Positions 46,090-56,910 of a stretch of 64,000 bases of DNA are shown here, piece after piece. A program made the translations under genes and the position numbers. The notes under the pieces are model-generated. The model was not told the origin of the DNA, searched no databases, and saw nothing but the letters and a program-made list of their open reading frames with translations. The first letter of the stretch is position 1. Each line of letters starts with the position of its first letter. The DNA comes from Hygrophila difformis (Eukaryota; Streptophyta; Magnoliopsida; Lamiales; Acanthaceae), in NCBI GenBank assembly GCA_030278955.1, contig JAOANR010000013.1, positions 41,514,191 to 41,578,190 on the forward strand. Reading direction: 5' to 3'.

Positions 46090-46280
46090 CTCCCTCCGTC
46101 CCAACCCCAAGTGTCTTGTTACTGTTGGGCACGGGAATTAAGGTAGAGTTGGTTTGTAAGTATATAGTGGGGTCCACATAGTTGTTGGAGAGGAAAATTA
46201 TTTCTATTTATAGAAAGAAAACATTTGTAATGAGACATCCAAAAATAGTAAGTATGACATTTGAAATGAGACGGAGGGAG
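46090..46280. mobile_element. Stowaway MITE, 191 bp
   Basis: Terminal repeat CTCCCTCCGTC at both ends in inverted orientation and TA target duplication (46088-46089, 46281-46282), the hallmark of Stowaway (Tc1/mariner) MITEs. Confidence 0.92.
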
Positions 46281-46309
46281 TATAAAAAGTAAAATTATAA
46301 AAAAATATA

Positions 46310-46567
46310 TTTTCCTCCATTTTCTTTAAGTGGTATATTTTCAATTTGCACATATGCATATTCACATATTAAATTATTAACAACTCAAATTCGATATACG
46401 TAAAAATTCTAAAAATTTCATATTTAAAAATTATAAGATGAGACGAATCCAACAAGATATCACTTGACTAAAAAATTTTCTTGTATAAATATAATAAAAA
46501 TCAAAGTCAACTTACTACAATAAATAGTATAAATAATCAAACTATCACCTTAAAAAATGGAGGAAAG
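46310..46567. mobile_element. Stowaway-like element, about 258 bp
   Basis: Imperfect ends TTTCCTCCATTTT and, inverted, CTTTCCTCCATTTT, with the shared internal block found in the elements at 43,963 and 63,013. The left boundary is uncertain by a few bases. Confidence 0.7.
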
Positions 46568-46727
46568 TATATTTTAAAATTATGTGGAAAAGACAGAATC
46601 CAATAATATTTAACTATATTTTTATATACTTACAACAAAAATTTAAGAAATATTTATAATGAAAATTATAAAAATTTTAACTTAAAACTTTTATATGGGT
46701 CGATAAAATATTTTAAAAGAGATCAAA

Positions 46728-46908
46728 CGCAGTTGCCCTGAGTGGTATGTGGCTCTGATAACTTAAGCAAATGTCTCGGGTTCGAGCCTTTGTATATGCA
46801 GAATTCTGCTATGGGAGATGAAACTCTTTAATGTCCACCAGATCATCCAAAAATTAGTTTTGGATCCAATGTACCATGGAAATACCTGATACACATAAAA
46901 AAAAATTA
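46728..46908 (+). mobile_element. tRNA-derived SINE, plus strand
   Basis: An A-box-like TGAGTGGTATGTGGC is followed by a B-box CGGGTTCGAGCC about 35 bases downstream. The body continues about 110 bp and ends in a run of A near 46,898. No clear target duplication was found. Confidence 0.65.
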
Positions 46909-46940
46909 AATGGGATAGAGTATTTTTAACAAACTACATG

Positions 46941-47158
46941 TAGGGATGACAATGAATCCGGGTCAGAACCGAAAACCGATGAAGACCCGAGCTTGGGTCG
47001 GATCTTGGGTCTTACAAAAATGGACCCAGAACTGACCCGTTGCCATTACTAAGGATGACAATGGATCCGGATCAGATCCGGAACCGAACGGAACCCGAGC
47101 CTGAGTCGGGTCTTGAGTCTTGGCAGACCGACCCAGACCCGACTCATTGCCATCCCTA
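46941..47158. mobile_element. hAT-type MITE, dimeric, 218 bp
   Basis: Starts TAGGGATGACAATG and ends with the inverse TTGCCATCCCTA, flanked by ACTACATG/ACTACATC (7 of 8). Midway at about 47,050 an inverted end meets a second head (CCATTACTAAGGATGACAATGG), so the unit is a tandem dimer. It lies about 310 bp upstream of the MADS start codon. Confidence 0.85.
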
Positions 47159-47368
47159 ACTACATCGGCTAAAAAATAAAAAGATAATGGAATCGGCAAA
47201 AAAACAAACTTCAAGGACTAAATTAGTCTTTTTCTCCACCAAGAATGCTGTTTTTGACTTTATTACCATTTACAGCCACCATTCAAATTCGCCTTAAAAA
47301 GGAAAACACAAGTTGGTTCCGTTTTTAACCTCTCCTAAGAAATTGAATCGTTTCCGATTAAGACTTAC

Positions 47369-47414
47369 GTATATATATACAACACTCTATACATCTATTT
47401 ATTCCTCTATAAAT
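47369..47414 (+). promoter_or_regulatory. candidate TATA elements of the MADS gene
   Basis: TATATATAC at 47,371-47,379 and CTATAAATCC at about 47,408 lie about 90 and 55 bases before the ATG. The upstream one leaves room for a normal 5' UTR. Without transcript data the choice is open. Confidence 0.45.
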
Positions 47415-47466
47415 CCTCGAGGCGGTTCGTTGGTCGAAGCAGGAATTTCCCCCAAATCGGAGAAAA

Positions 47467-47651
47467 ATGGGGAGGCGGAAGCTGGAGATTAAGCGAATCG
47501 AGGACAAGAGCGCAAGGCAAGTTACGTTTACCAAGAGGAGGAACGGATTGTTGAAGAAAGCTAGGGAATTATCAATCCTTTGCGATGTCGATGTCGGAGT
47601 CATCATCTTCTCCAGCAGGGGAAAGCTCTACCATTACTGCAGCACCAACAG
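47467..47651 (+). CDS. MIKC-type MADS-box transcription factor, exon 1
   Basis: The ATG at 47467 opens an intact MADS domain of about 61 residues: [20 protein letters not shown] at the N-terminus with the basic DNA-binding helix, then [20 protein letters not shown] and [15 protein letters not shown]. The exon ends AACAG followed by GTCAGT, a good splice donor, and is 185 bp, the usual size for the first exon of MIKC genes. MADS domains dimerise and bind CArG boxes in the nucleus to control development, often flowering. The residues look closest to the FLC-like group, but that assignment is tentative and no symbol is given. No I, K or C exon was recognised downstream in the window, so the gene either has a very long TE-filled intron or is truncated. 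Its promoter is crowded with MITEs. Confidence 0.88.
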
Positions 47652-48578
47652 GTCAGTGATTTCATACTTTATTTTACTCACTTATATTTGTAAATTTTAC
47701 CTCTGTTCTCCTTCAATTTGGCCCCGAAATTGCCAATTTCAGATCTCGTTGCCTTTCCCGACCTTTTTCTGTGGTGTTTGTCCGCTTTGGTTTTTTTTTT
47801 TGGAACCCTAGACCTTGAATTGCCCAAAATAGAAATCGAGGAACTTAATTTAGGAAGAAATATTGATATTGATTCGTAAAAAAACTTTTTTTTTTTTTTA
47901 TCTCATTTACCTTTTACCTTTTTGTTCTTTAAACTTTTAGAATATCAGTCTCGTCTCCCTATGCATATCCCCTGGGCTTGTGTGGTGTTGGTGTTCGACT
48001 GCTCTTGGTCATCCATTACAATGGATTTACAAATTACTCGTAATAAATGACCTGCTGCAAATGAACAGTTGATTTCAATTCTTGATTTCTGATAAATCTA
48101 TTTTTTACTTTCCCTGAGGTGATAGTCTGTCAAAAACAGTATCACGAGTTTAGATATACACTAATTTTGAACCTCCCCAGCAACCGCAATATATAGTACT
48201 CCATATAGTGATAATTAGTGAGGGGTGTTTTGGATGGTTTTTTCCTTCAAACACAAAAAATATTTTAATTTTAATTTTTAATATAAAATTATTTAAAAAT
48301 AAAAATTATAAAACATTAGTTAAAATTATTATTATTATTTTCAGAAAAGCCAAATTAACCATCCAAATACCCCATTGAGTAATGCGCTTATTCGTCGAAA
48401 AATGACTTTGCCAGCGAGACGTAGGAGTCCAACACGTGCCGTTTTTTAGAGTACTGGTTGGGCTACGTGGTTCTCAAACAACTGGCTTAAGAAAGGATAA
48501 ATCTTGCCTAAGAATTCCTCCAATATTCTTATAAGTACACTGACACACTGAACGTCCCAATAACGGAGTTAGATCATT

Positions 48579-48608
48579 ATTCATATTCATATTCATATTC
48601 ATATTCAT
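48579..48608. repeat. (ATTCAT)n microsatellite
   Basis: About five units of ATTCAT. Confidence 0.9.
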
Positions 48609-49354
48609 GTCTGCATGCTTGTTACTATATGTGTATAGAATATATATTCAATGTATTTTATGCTCCAATCAGCATCATACTTGTCTGCTACGTACAGTCA
48701 GTTCACTGTCATAGTTTTCCAATCTTGTTTCCTATATAATATTATTGTCTCGTCTTCGTTACTCTGCGTTTATTAATTAGATTTATAGTATTTGACAAAA
48801 TATCAGGGAGTTTAGGGCTTTAGGCTGTTTTATGGATAGCCTTGACTTAGATGAGCAGTATTACTGTATTACGTACTACTAGGTGTCTTCCATGAAATAT
48901 AGCTTTAGCTAGTAGCAGCATTAGAATCACAGTTAGCCCATCTCCAGGGAGGCTATAATTAAGAGAGCTGTAAGTGGACTGATGAGAAGTTGGTAGTCAG
49001 ATATCATCATGCATAAAAAGGAGAGGGATTATTGCTAGATGCAGATATGCATAAGAAATGGGAATTATATATGAAATTCTTTGAAGTTTTCATGTGTAAT
49101 TTACCCGATGCAATCATATAGAGCAAGCATTCTTTATTTTGAGAAAAGAAGAACGGTGAGATAAATGAACTAACATGTTTAACTACAAACTTATCTACTA
49201 ATACCCCAATTTGCTAGGTCCAAAATACCACAGTTTTTCGGCTAATAAACCCAGCCCACCATTGACCAGGCTTGTTAATGAGCATCAACCATGTTTAAGT
49301 ATCTTGTCCAATTAAATACATAAAATTAGATAAAATGAAGAGTTAGATTAAAAC

Positions 49355-49540
49355 ATGCAGCGAAGAACAACTGTAGTTGGCTTGAGGGTTGTGAGGCTTT
49401 TGCCGCTTAAACAAAGTCTTGGGTTCAAGCCGCTATGAATACATAGAACTGTTTTAGACGAGGTCTATCTACTGAGCCTACTAGTGCCTCGAGGTTATAC
49501 TTTAGCTTAAGAAATTCCTTTGGTTCACTTAAAAAAAACA
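49355..49540 (+). mobile_element. SINE-like segment
   Basis: An A-box-like TAGTTGGCTTGAGGG, a B-box-like TGGGTTCAAGCC about 35 bases later, and an A run near 49,530. No target duplication was found. Confidence 0.55.
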
Positions 49541-50533
49541 TATATACTAATAAAGATTATTAAAACTAGCACATCCATACACGACAATTACCACCATACT
49601 TATTAAAATTTAACATGCTTAGGGAAAAAAATGAATCACATCGATACTTAACATACTAGTAACTTAAAAAGTATTTCTAGCATGCTTCGATCAACTAAGT
49701 AATTAAATAAGTAAGGCTGCATCCATATTTGCAAATTTCTAGCTTGCTTGAACATAACTCCAGCCATGAAATCCAACCAATTACGTACATCATTAATCTG
49801 TGTGGATATATTACTAATTATGTTTCTAGTTGAACTGTAGATGATCAAGTAAATCATTTTGTATTGGGTTTGGGCCAGGCTTCAACATGCTGTTAAAATA
49901 ATTTAACCTGAAATGTAAAACTTCACAGAATTCTCAAGCAAAACTTAAAACACAAAAGGATGTTACACTCTCGTCCTTAACATCACAATCGAAACACATG
50001 CCATCTCCATGCCACCACCTAGTTGCCAATAAAAGAAAATGCAACATTAGTTTACACAAAATAACAAAAAGCTAATATATTCATTTACTTAAAATACAAA
50101 CATAAATAAAGTATAAAGAAAGAAAAGAACATACATTTTTCTAATTACAAAAACATAGCAAAATTTAATTCTTCTAAAGTTTCACTGGCGTATCTATCAG
50201 TTGCGGACCTGTTAACTCACTAAGACTATCTATAACGATGATCATCCCAACCACCCAACCATCCAACCATCTCATTATTTAATTAATTTCTATCTCTCTC
50301 TTCCACATCATCAATATTCATCCCAACCCAATCATTCCAATTTTACATACTCTATCAATAACCACCTAACCATCCAACCACAATATTATATATAATTATT
50401 TTAATTTTTATAATTGTAAATTTTGTTGAAATATAAAAAAATAATGTATCAAAAATATAAAATATTTTATCTTATTTATAAAGAATAAAAAATCTAAAAT
50501 TTTTATATACTCTTTATTCATTTTTTTTTATAT

Positions 50534-50816
50534 TGTAACACCCCCATTTTCGGAAAGACAGGGTGTTATTCTAAATGTTGCCGGCTCCAGAGTGAAGGCT
50601 GACCCCACGAACCAACGAGAGCTCTTTCCATTGCGCTTTGGCATCACTCACGCACACCCTGGGAGACTTCCTAGGAGGTCACCCATCCTAGAATTACCCC
50701 AAGGCAAGCACGCTTAACTTTGGAGTTCTAATAGGATAGTTACCAAGAAAGAAATGTACCTTGTTGGTATGAGTAGCTTATTTCACTCCATTTAAGTTAT
50801 TCTTCGGGGTATTACA
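50534..50816 (-). repeat. left LTR of Cassandra with 5S-like segment
   Basis: It is 283 bp. The 5S-like part is at about 50,660-50,740 on the minus strand. GGATGGGTGACCTCC is intact here. Confidence 0.93.
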
Positions 50817-50964
50817 TTCCTCTCCCCTTAAGATCGCAACGTCCTTGTTGCACACGGCCATCCACATCCTTGGACGCCTCAACCATTCACATCATGTGGA
50901 TCTTTCACCCGGCTAGGCGCCTGGATACCACAGCATACGGTAGCGGTCTGACTCTGATACCATT

Positions 50965-51256
50965 TGTAACACCCCCCATCTTCGGCGCGGCGGAAAGACA
51001 GGGTGCTACTCTAGATGTTGCCGGCTCCAGAGTGAAAGCTGACCCCACGAACCAACATGAGCTCTTTTCAGTGCGCTTTGGCCTCACTCACGCACACCCT
51101 GAGAGACTTCTCAGGTGGTCACCCCATCCTAAAATTACCCCAAGGCAAGCACGCTTAACTTGGAGTTCTTATAAGATAGTTACCAAGAAAAAAAGGTACC
51201 TTTTTTGTATGAGTAGCTTATTTCACTCCATTTAAGCCATTCTCCAGGGTATTACA
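50965..51256 (-). repeat. right LTR of Cassandra with 5S-like segment
   Basis: It is 292 bp and clearly diverged from its partner (many mismatches and small indels), so this insertion is old. The 5S-like part is at about 51,090-51,172, with changes in the region matching the 5S internal promoter. Confidence 0.93.
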
Positions 51257-51643
51257 TATATCAATTTTAAAATGAGTTAAATATATCAAAATTGATATAT
51301 TATATATCTAATAAAAATATAGCAAAAGTGGTCTCTATTCGTAGAGAACGAAAAAAATATAAAATTTGGTATATGTTAAAATTATATTTATTTATTTATT
51401 TATATAAAAGATATAATCATTTTATTAGATAAATTTAAAAAATCACTCAACCAATGGGATGGTGACATTTGCCACCATCCCATTAGCCCGAACTAAAGAG
51501 ACCACTTGGTCTCAAATTTGAGATGGTTGAACTTGATATGCAACCACACCACCATTTTTCTTTTCTTTTTTTTTAAAAAAAAAATTAATGATGAGGTGGT
51601 GGTTGGGTTGGATGGAAAGATCCATGGATAGAGATGGTCTAAG

Positions 51644-53074
51644 GGGCTTGGGGCCATGCCTACCAAAACTTCAATTTTTATTAGCCCATTAGAGTTGGGC
51701 ACCACCAAATCCATTTATTTCATTCTTCCCGATCCTAAGCCCATGAATCCTTCCCTAATTTTTATCACCTTTCTCCTCTCCTCTTATGCAAATCCACAAT
51801 TTTGAAATTTTCTTTGCCCAATTTTGAAAATTGTCTTCTAGAACTCCATGAGTAAATCCTAGATCTATACTTACAATGAACCCCATATATTTTACACTTG
51901 GATCCCTTTGAAATCAAAATAAATTACAAAATGCTTTCATTCCAAATTTCACCATTTGCATTTGGCCATTTGCACCTTCTAAAATAAGAGAAATCCAACA
52001 AGTATACCTAGTTATAAAATATGATGAACCCTACAAAATGGTTTCATCCCACCATTTGCATTTGCACATGATTTTATCCATATGTAAATATTTGGTTTCT
52101 TATTTAACATGATGGAGATTATGTTGCACAGCTTATACTTTCTTAATGTAAAATCTTGTTTATAGATTGTCCGAGATGAAAATTTTATTATTATAATATA
52201 TTGTATTTTTTTTTAGAAAACTCATTATTCATACTATTTTAAATATCTTACTTTAGTTTTTCTTATAATTGCTTCATTTCTTATACTTCACGTAATCCAG
52301 TGCAATGCATATTTTACAATCGATAGTTCAAGTTGTATACAAGTAAAAATTATAAAAAATTATTCTATAACTAAATGATTGGATGAATCCAACTCAGTTG
52401 ATTTTTCTTATATAACTGCAATAAAATTGTGTCAATATTGCAAATTAAAAAATAACAAAATCCAACTAAAACAATAAAATAAAAAAATTGGAAGTATGCG
52501 TGGTTAAATTCTAGATCATTTATCTTCGTATTCAAGTCATTGGGTAGTATAGTTCAAGGGGAGTGATAACATCTTTGAGAACATCCCTTTATCTCTCAAT
52601 AGTCACATACATCTAAGTTGATGGTATATAATATACCATCAGGGTGAAATTAGCTAAGAATATGACAATTCACACATGTAAACTCGTGCTATAAATATGC
52701 ATTTACATTCACAGTAAACAAAAAATAACAAAATTCGTTATCTCAACTCATAAGAGAACATCCTTTTGCCTATTACATTACACCCTAGTCATTTAATCTA
52801 AACTAAAATAAATTATATCATGCTTTAGGTGCTTATACGGATGGTAAAAAGAACATTTATTGTCTCAATTCATAGAACAACATTCATTGTTTCTAATATT
52901 CACACCACTTTCCTTCACATTCAATTCAAAATAAGACACTTCATACCCATCTTTGCCAAATTCACAAATTCAAATTATCAAGATAACAACATAATCAAAT
53001 AATCAATCAAATAATAACAGCTATGATTACCTAATACATACCATCACATCCTACCACATTGAACAATAATAGAT
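51644..53074. other. AT-rich intergenic stretch
   Basis: No gene. A piece at about 52,300-52,480 resembles the Stowaway-like family core (GTGCAATGCATATT.., then GGATGAATCCAAC) but lacks clean ends. Confidence 0.45.
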
Positions 53075-53082
53075 GTTTTATT

Positions 53083-53686
53083 TAGGGCTGGGGAAAAATA
53101 CCGAAAATACAACATACTGCACATACCGTATAAAAAATACCGAGAATACAAAAATTTTTGGTATACCGTAATTTTCGGTATGGTATATGATGCTGTACCA
53201 TAAGATTTCGGTACGGTAACGGTATGAAATTTTTGATACCGCGGTATCTCGTTACTATACCGAACTTCGGTATATACCGCGGTATTTGTATGTCGGTATG
53301 TGCCGAATGTTCGGTATATTGGTATAAACCGCGATACCGATATATTGATATATACCGATGTTTTGGTATATCGGTATATACCGAACTTACAAAAAAATAT
53401 ACATAATTTTATATATTTAACCCTATACGGTATATACCTAGTGTTCGGTATATCGATATATACCGTGATAACGTATGTCGGTATGTACCGAAGGTTCGGT
53501 ATAGCGGTATATACCGAACTTACCGAAATGTCGGTACGGTAACGGTAAGGAAATATTTTATACCAAAGTGTTCGGCATACCGAAAGGTTCGGTACGACAA
53601 CGGTATAAAATTTTCCATACCATAAATTCTGGTACGGTATACGGTACATCATAATGTTTTCGGTATATTGTACCAACCCACCCATA
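53083..53686. mobile_element. non-autonomous hAT element, 604 bp, rich in palindromes
   Basis: Ends TAGGGCTGGGG and, inverted, TATGGGTGGGT, with flanking octamers GTTTTATT and GTTTTAAT (7 of 8 match). The interior is made of dozens of variants of the palindromes GGTATATACC and TACCG/CGGTA in both orientations. The long ORFs across it (up to 213 codons) are by-products of this repetition. Confidence 0.8.
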
Positions 53687-53731
53687 GTTTTAATTACTTA
53701 TTTAAAGCACACACTATATCTATATCCCACC

Positions 53732-54488
53732 CATAGTTACATGGAATGAGATTCGATTCAAAACGGGAACGGGAATACGAAATGCTACTTTAGGTGTTCC
53801 CGGAACAATGTATACTATGAATTTTTTTTAGATATTAAAATATATTTAATTAATAAAAAGTTTTAGTTAAAAATTTTTGGGGAAAAAATACGTATAAGTA
53901 TATTTTTATAAAAGGACTCCAATCTTTTTTTCCCTAGAATATCTCACATTTAATTATTGATATCAGTCTTAGATTTTTTCATTCTTGAATATCTCTTAGA
54001 CTGAATATTTACACATCCGTTTAGAATATCGACACTTTTTTAGTATCCCACATTAAGTTACAGCCGTTTCTGAATAATCCCACCAATTAAAGTCTTTTTC
54101 CCAATCAACCTTTTTGCATTTAATAATCTTCTTCCCGAGATTCATCTTCCCAAAATGCCTCGTCGGCTCTTTCTCGTTCGATGCCCAGTGTTCTTCAAAA
54201 ACTGTGACTTGTAACTTGAAACCTATCTTCCCCGCCTGGCGCCTGATAATTGTGACCTATCATCACCGCCGCCGCCGCTCCTCTTCATAGTTCCCGCTCT
54301 TCACTGTTCGCCGCTATTTCTCCTCTTGCCTACCGGTCCGCTGCTGTTCGTTGTTCGCCCTCGCGGGATCGTTAGTTTTCCGACCTGGTACGCGTTCCCC
54401 GGCGATCGGGTGCGCGATCGTCCCGTGATCTAGAACAAACGTTCCGGTCCGGAGATCAGCCGGACGTCCCGCGTTCCTGGTAACTATG
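53732..54488. mobile_element. non-autonomous hAT element, 757 bp
   Basis: Ends CATAGTTACATGGAA and, inverted, CATAGTTACCAGGAA, with flanking octamers ATCCCACC and ATTCCACC (7 of 8). The right third is GC-rich with CCGCCGCCG and gene-leader-like sequence. No transposase. Confidence 0.82.
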
Positions 54489-55707
54489 ATTCCACCACAT
54501 TATATTAACAATATCGAACAATAACAATGTTTTAGTCATTTATTTAAATTGTATTTACACTAGTGCTGCTCCAACATCACAAAAGAATCAATTGGGCAAA
54601 GAAAACCAAACTTTCATAATCTCTTATAAATTAACAATTGACATTAATACTCATTCTATTGACACAATCATCTCTTTTAATTAGTTGTATCCTTCCCAGA
54701 GAGAACTATTCACACTACCCATACAAATTTATAAATAAAACTATATGTATTTGTAAACAAGACACAACATCTCAATTGAATACAAATTTCAATTTCTTTA
54801 TTTACTTTCCATAAGATTGTAGAAGTATTTAAGCAAACCAAAGTCCTTGATCCGCTCATGGTGAATACTTAGATTATCCGTGTCCTTGCCTTTTTAGGCA
54901 CCTTATGAGGATTACGTACCGCTAGAAACAAAATGACGATCACAATGGGAGACGAGGTCGGAGGCCTGCCCCTGTTTCTTGTAATTGGTCTTGCCTTGGT
55001 TATATATCGACATAATATCGGGAATCCGAACAATCATACAACACGGGTCAAATTTAATTTTATTCCTTCAAATTGAGGTCAAATCTATAATGGAATGAAA
55101 CTAATGAAATGAAATTGTAAAAGTTGCCAACAATCTAATTGATGAAGATTGTTGAAATTAAATTGCCAAATCACAACATGCCTACTTTTTGCCATAACTA
55201 ATCTCCTCGTTTACCATTTAATGGTGGGTTTGGAATACCGAATTTCTTTTTCTCCTATTCAATGTGACTATTTGGGGCATTTAAATTATGGTAATTTTCC
55301 ACCAAATATGGCTTATAGATATCCGAAGAATGTATGTTATATATCAAATACGACACCATAAATTGAAGAAAACAAAATGGATAATGGTTATCTATAGTCG
55401 GTAAAACACGGTTACCGCAAATTAACACATAAAAATGTATAAATTTGGTCTGTGCTATAAAAAAAATAAAAAGAAAAAGGCCTAAGAAGGATGCCCAACC
55501 ACCACGCGTTGTGAATAGACAGCGGAGAGATCCCAAGAAGTTTGAAAAGTCCACATGGAGCATTCTATCAAAGGAAACCACTCAGCTGACCCTTGAATAG
55601 ATCCCACAAAGTCCACGCGGAGTAGCCTGTCAAAAGAAAATCACTTCGTGGACCACTGAACATATCTCATGGACCCTTAAAATCCCTACGGAACAACCCA
55701 ACAAATG

Positions 55708-56910
55708 TGTCACGGGGTGACCGCTCCGTCTCGGACATCACCCGTGCGGCACCTCGGGTTCCCTCGATACTCTTCGGACACCCGAGGTTCAGCCTTTCTC
55801 ATCTCCGATGCTTCACTGGTTTCGGCCTCCCGTGGCCTCATCAGGGGAACGGGATCAGCTCCCAACCAGTGCGAAACCCGACGGTGCGCCTATCCTCTCG
55901 ATAGACTACCGCCGTGGTCCAAGCACAACTCATTAATACTGATCCCTTCCGACATGTTCGCGCAACCAGTAAGCATCTCGCTCGTGCCGGACCGGCGCCG
56001 GCTCATATTCTCCTCCAGCTAAATCGATGCACGTCCTCGTGCATGCTGGGGAGTACCCGTCTCTTCATCCCTCTCTCTTCGAGGGTTGTGTGCAATTCCC
56101 GTAGCCTCCCACACAACGTAGCATGCCTCCGCCTTAGTCGCAGTCCGAGCATCAATGGCCTCCTGCCTGGCCCCCTCTGCATAACTATACGGACTTCTTC
56201 CGGCATTCCACCCACTTGTGTCGGGCGCATGGCGAACTTTCACTGTTGCCTGCTTTTGCCCTTCTATGAGCGCTTGGAAAGCTTCCCGCTTGGCCCACTG
56301 CTAACTCCGATCATCCCATACTGAAAGAAGGTTTCAATAGGCTTTCACGTAAGCTTCCTGCCTACTCATCTCATGCTCACGAGCGCTTGGCCACCCGTCT
56401 CGATCTCATACTCATTGGGTGCCTGCCTACTCTCCCATGGCACAAACGCTTGCCTCCTCGATTGATACGGCTTCCTGCCTACTCTATTCGCCTCTGCGAT
56501 GCGAGCGCTTGGCAAGCCTTTCGCCCTTCGGCATACAAGCGCTTGGCCCTCATTCGAATCTGCGTGGCAAGAGCAAACCCACAGCTAGCACACATCTGGC
56601 TCTGATACCAACTGTCACGGGGTGACCGCTCCGTCTCGGACATCACCCGTGCGGCACCTCGGGTTCCCTCGATACTCTTCGGACACCCGAGGTTCAGCCT
56701 TTCTCATCTCCGATGCTTCACTGGTTTCGGCCTCCCGTGGCCTCATCAGGGGAACGGGATCAGCTCCCAACCAGTGCGAAACCCGACGGTGCACCTATCC
56801 TCTCGATAGACTACCGCCGTGGTCCAAGCACAACTCATTAATGCTGATCCCTTCCGACATGTTCGCGCAACCAGTAAGCATCTCGCTCGTGCCGGACCGG
56901 CGCCGGCTCA
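55708..56910 (-). mobile_element. TRIM-like element, GC-rich, 1,203 bp
   Basis: Two 298-bp direct repeats (55708-56005 and 56613-56910, TGTCACGG to CGGCTCA) differ by only a few bases. Beside the right one, the minus strand reads TGGTATCAGAGCCAG, an initiator-Met primer-binding site; beside the left one is a purine run GGAGGAGAAT. The 607-bp interior encodes no gag or pol. The flanks (CAAATG and CAAAAT) are an imperfect target duplication, supported by the uninterrupted paralogue at about 58,040. It is either a TRIM family or a deletion derivative. Confidence 0.88.
56260..56560. repeat. degenerate tandem units in the TRIM interior
   Basis: GAGCGCTTGG and CCTGCCTACTC recur four or five times at roughly 55-70-bp spacing, with decay between copies. 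Confidence 0.65.

Larger units (their letters stand above)
47652..50219 (+). other. probable start of MADS intron 1, or downstream non-coding DNA
   Basis: It starts at the splice donor of the MADS exon. It is AT-rich with no recognisable exon. It contains a hexamer microsatellite (48,579-48,608) and a SINE-like segment (49,355-49,540). The extent of the intron cannot be fixed. Confidence 0.5.
50534..51256 (-). mobile_element. Cassandra-type TRIM retrotransposon
   Basis: A 723-bp element with LTRs at 50534-50816 and 50965-51256 (TGTAACACC to TATTACA), a 148-bp interior and a perfect TATAT target duplication (50529-50533, 51257-51261). On the minus strand a primer-binding site TGGTATCAGAGTCAG adjoins the right LTR and a polypurine tract (CTTAAGGGGAGAGGAA) the left. 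Each LTR contains about 75 bp closely matching plant 5S rRNA, including GTTAAGCGTGCTTG and GGATGGGTGACCTCC, the defining feature of Cassandra. It codes for no protein and depends on other elements to move. Confidence 0.95.
50220..51643. mobile_element. MITE-like inverted-repeat segment containing the Cassandra TRIM
   Basis: The left end (CTAAGACTATCTATAACG..CCCAACCACC) and the inverted right end (CTTAGACCATCTCTATCC..) resemble each other over about 40 bp, and the body is AT-rich. Without the 723-bp TRIM it would be about 700 bp. The superfamily and target duplication are not clear. Confidence 0.5.

Noticed and set aside
50660..51172. 5S rRNA gene
   Set aside because: Only about 75 bp of 5S-like sequence, diverged and embedded in both LTRs of a Cassandra TRIM.
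53044..53685. 213-codon minus-strand ORF
   Set aside because: It lies within a palindromic hAT element, is Tyr/Ile/Arg repeat-like from the GGTATATACC motif and has overlapping ORFs on the other strand.
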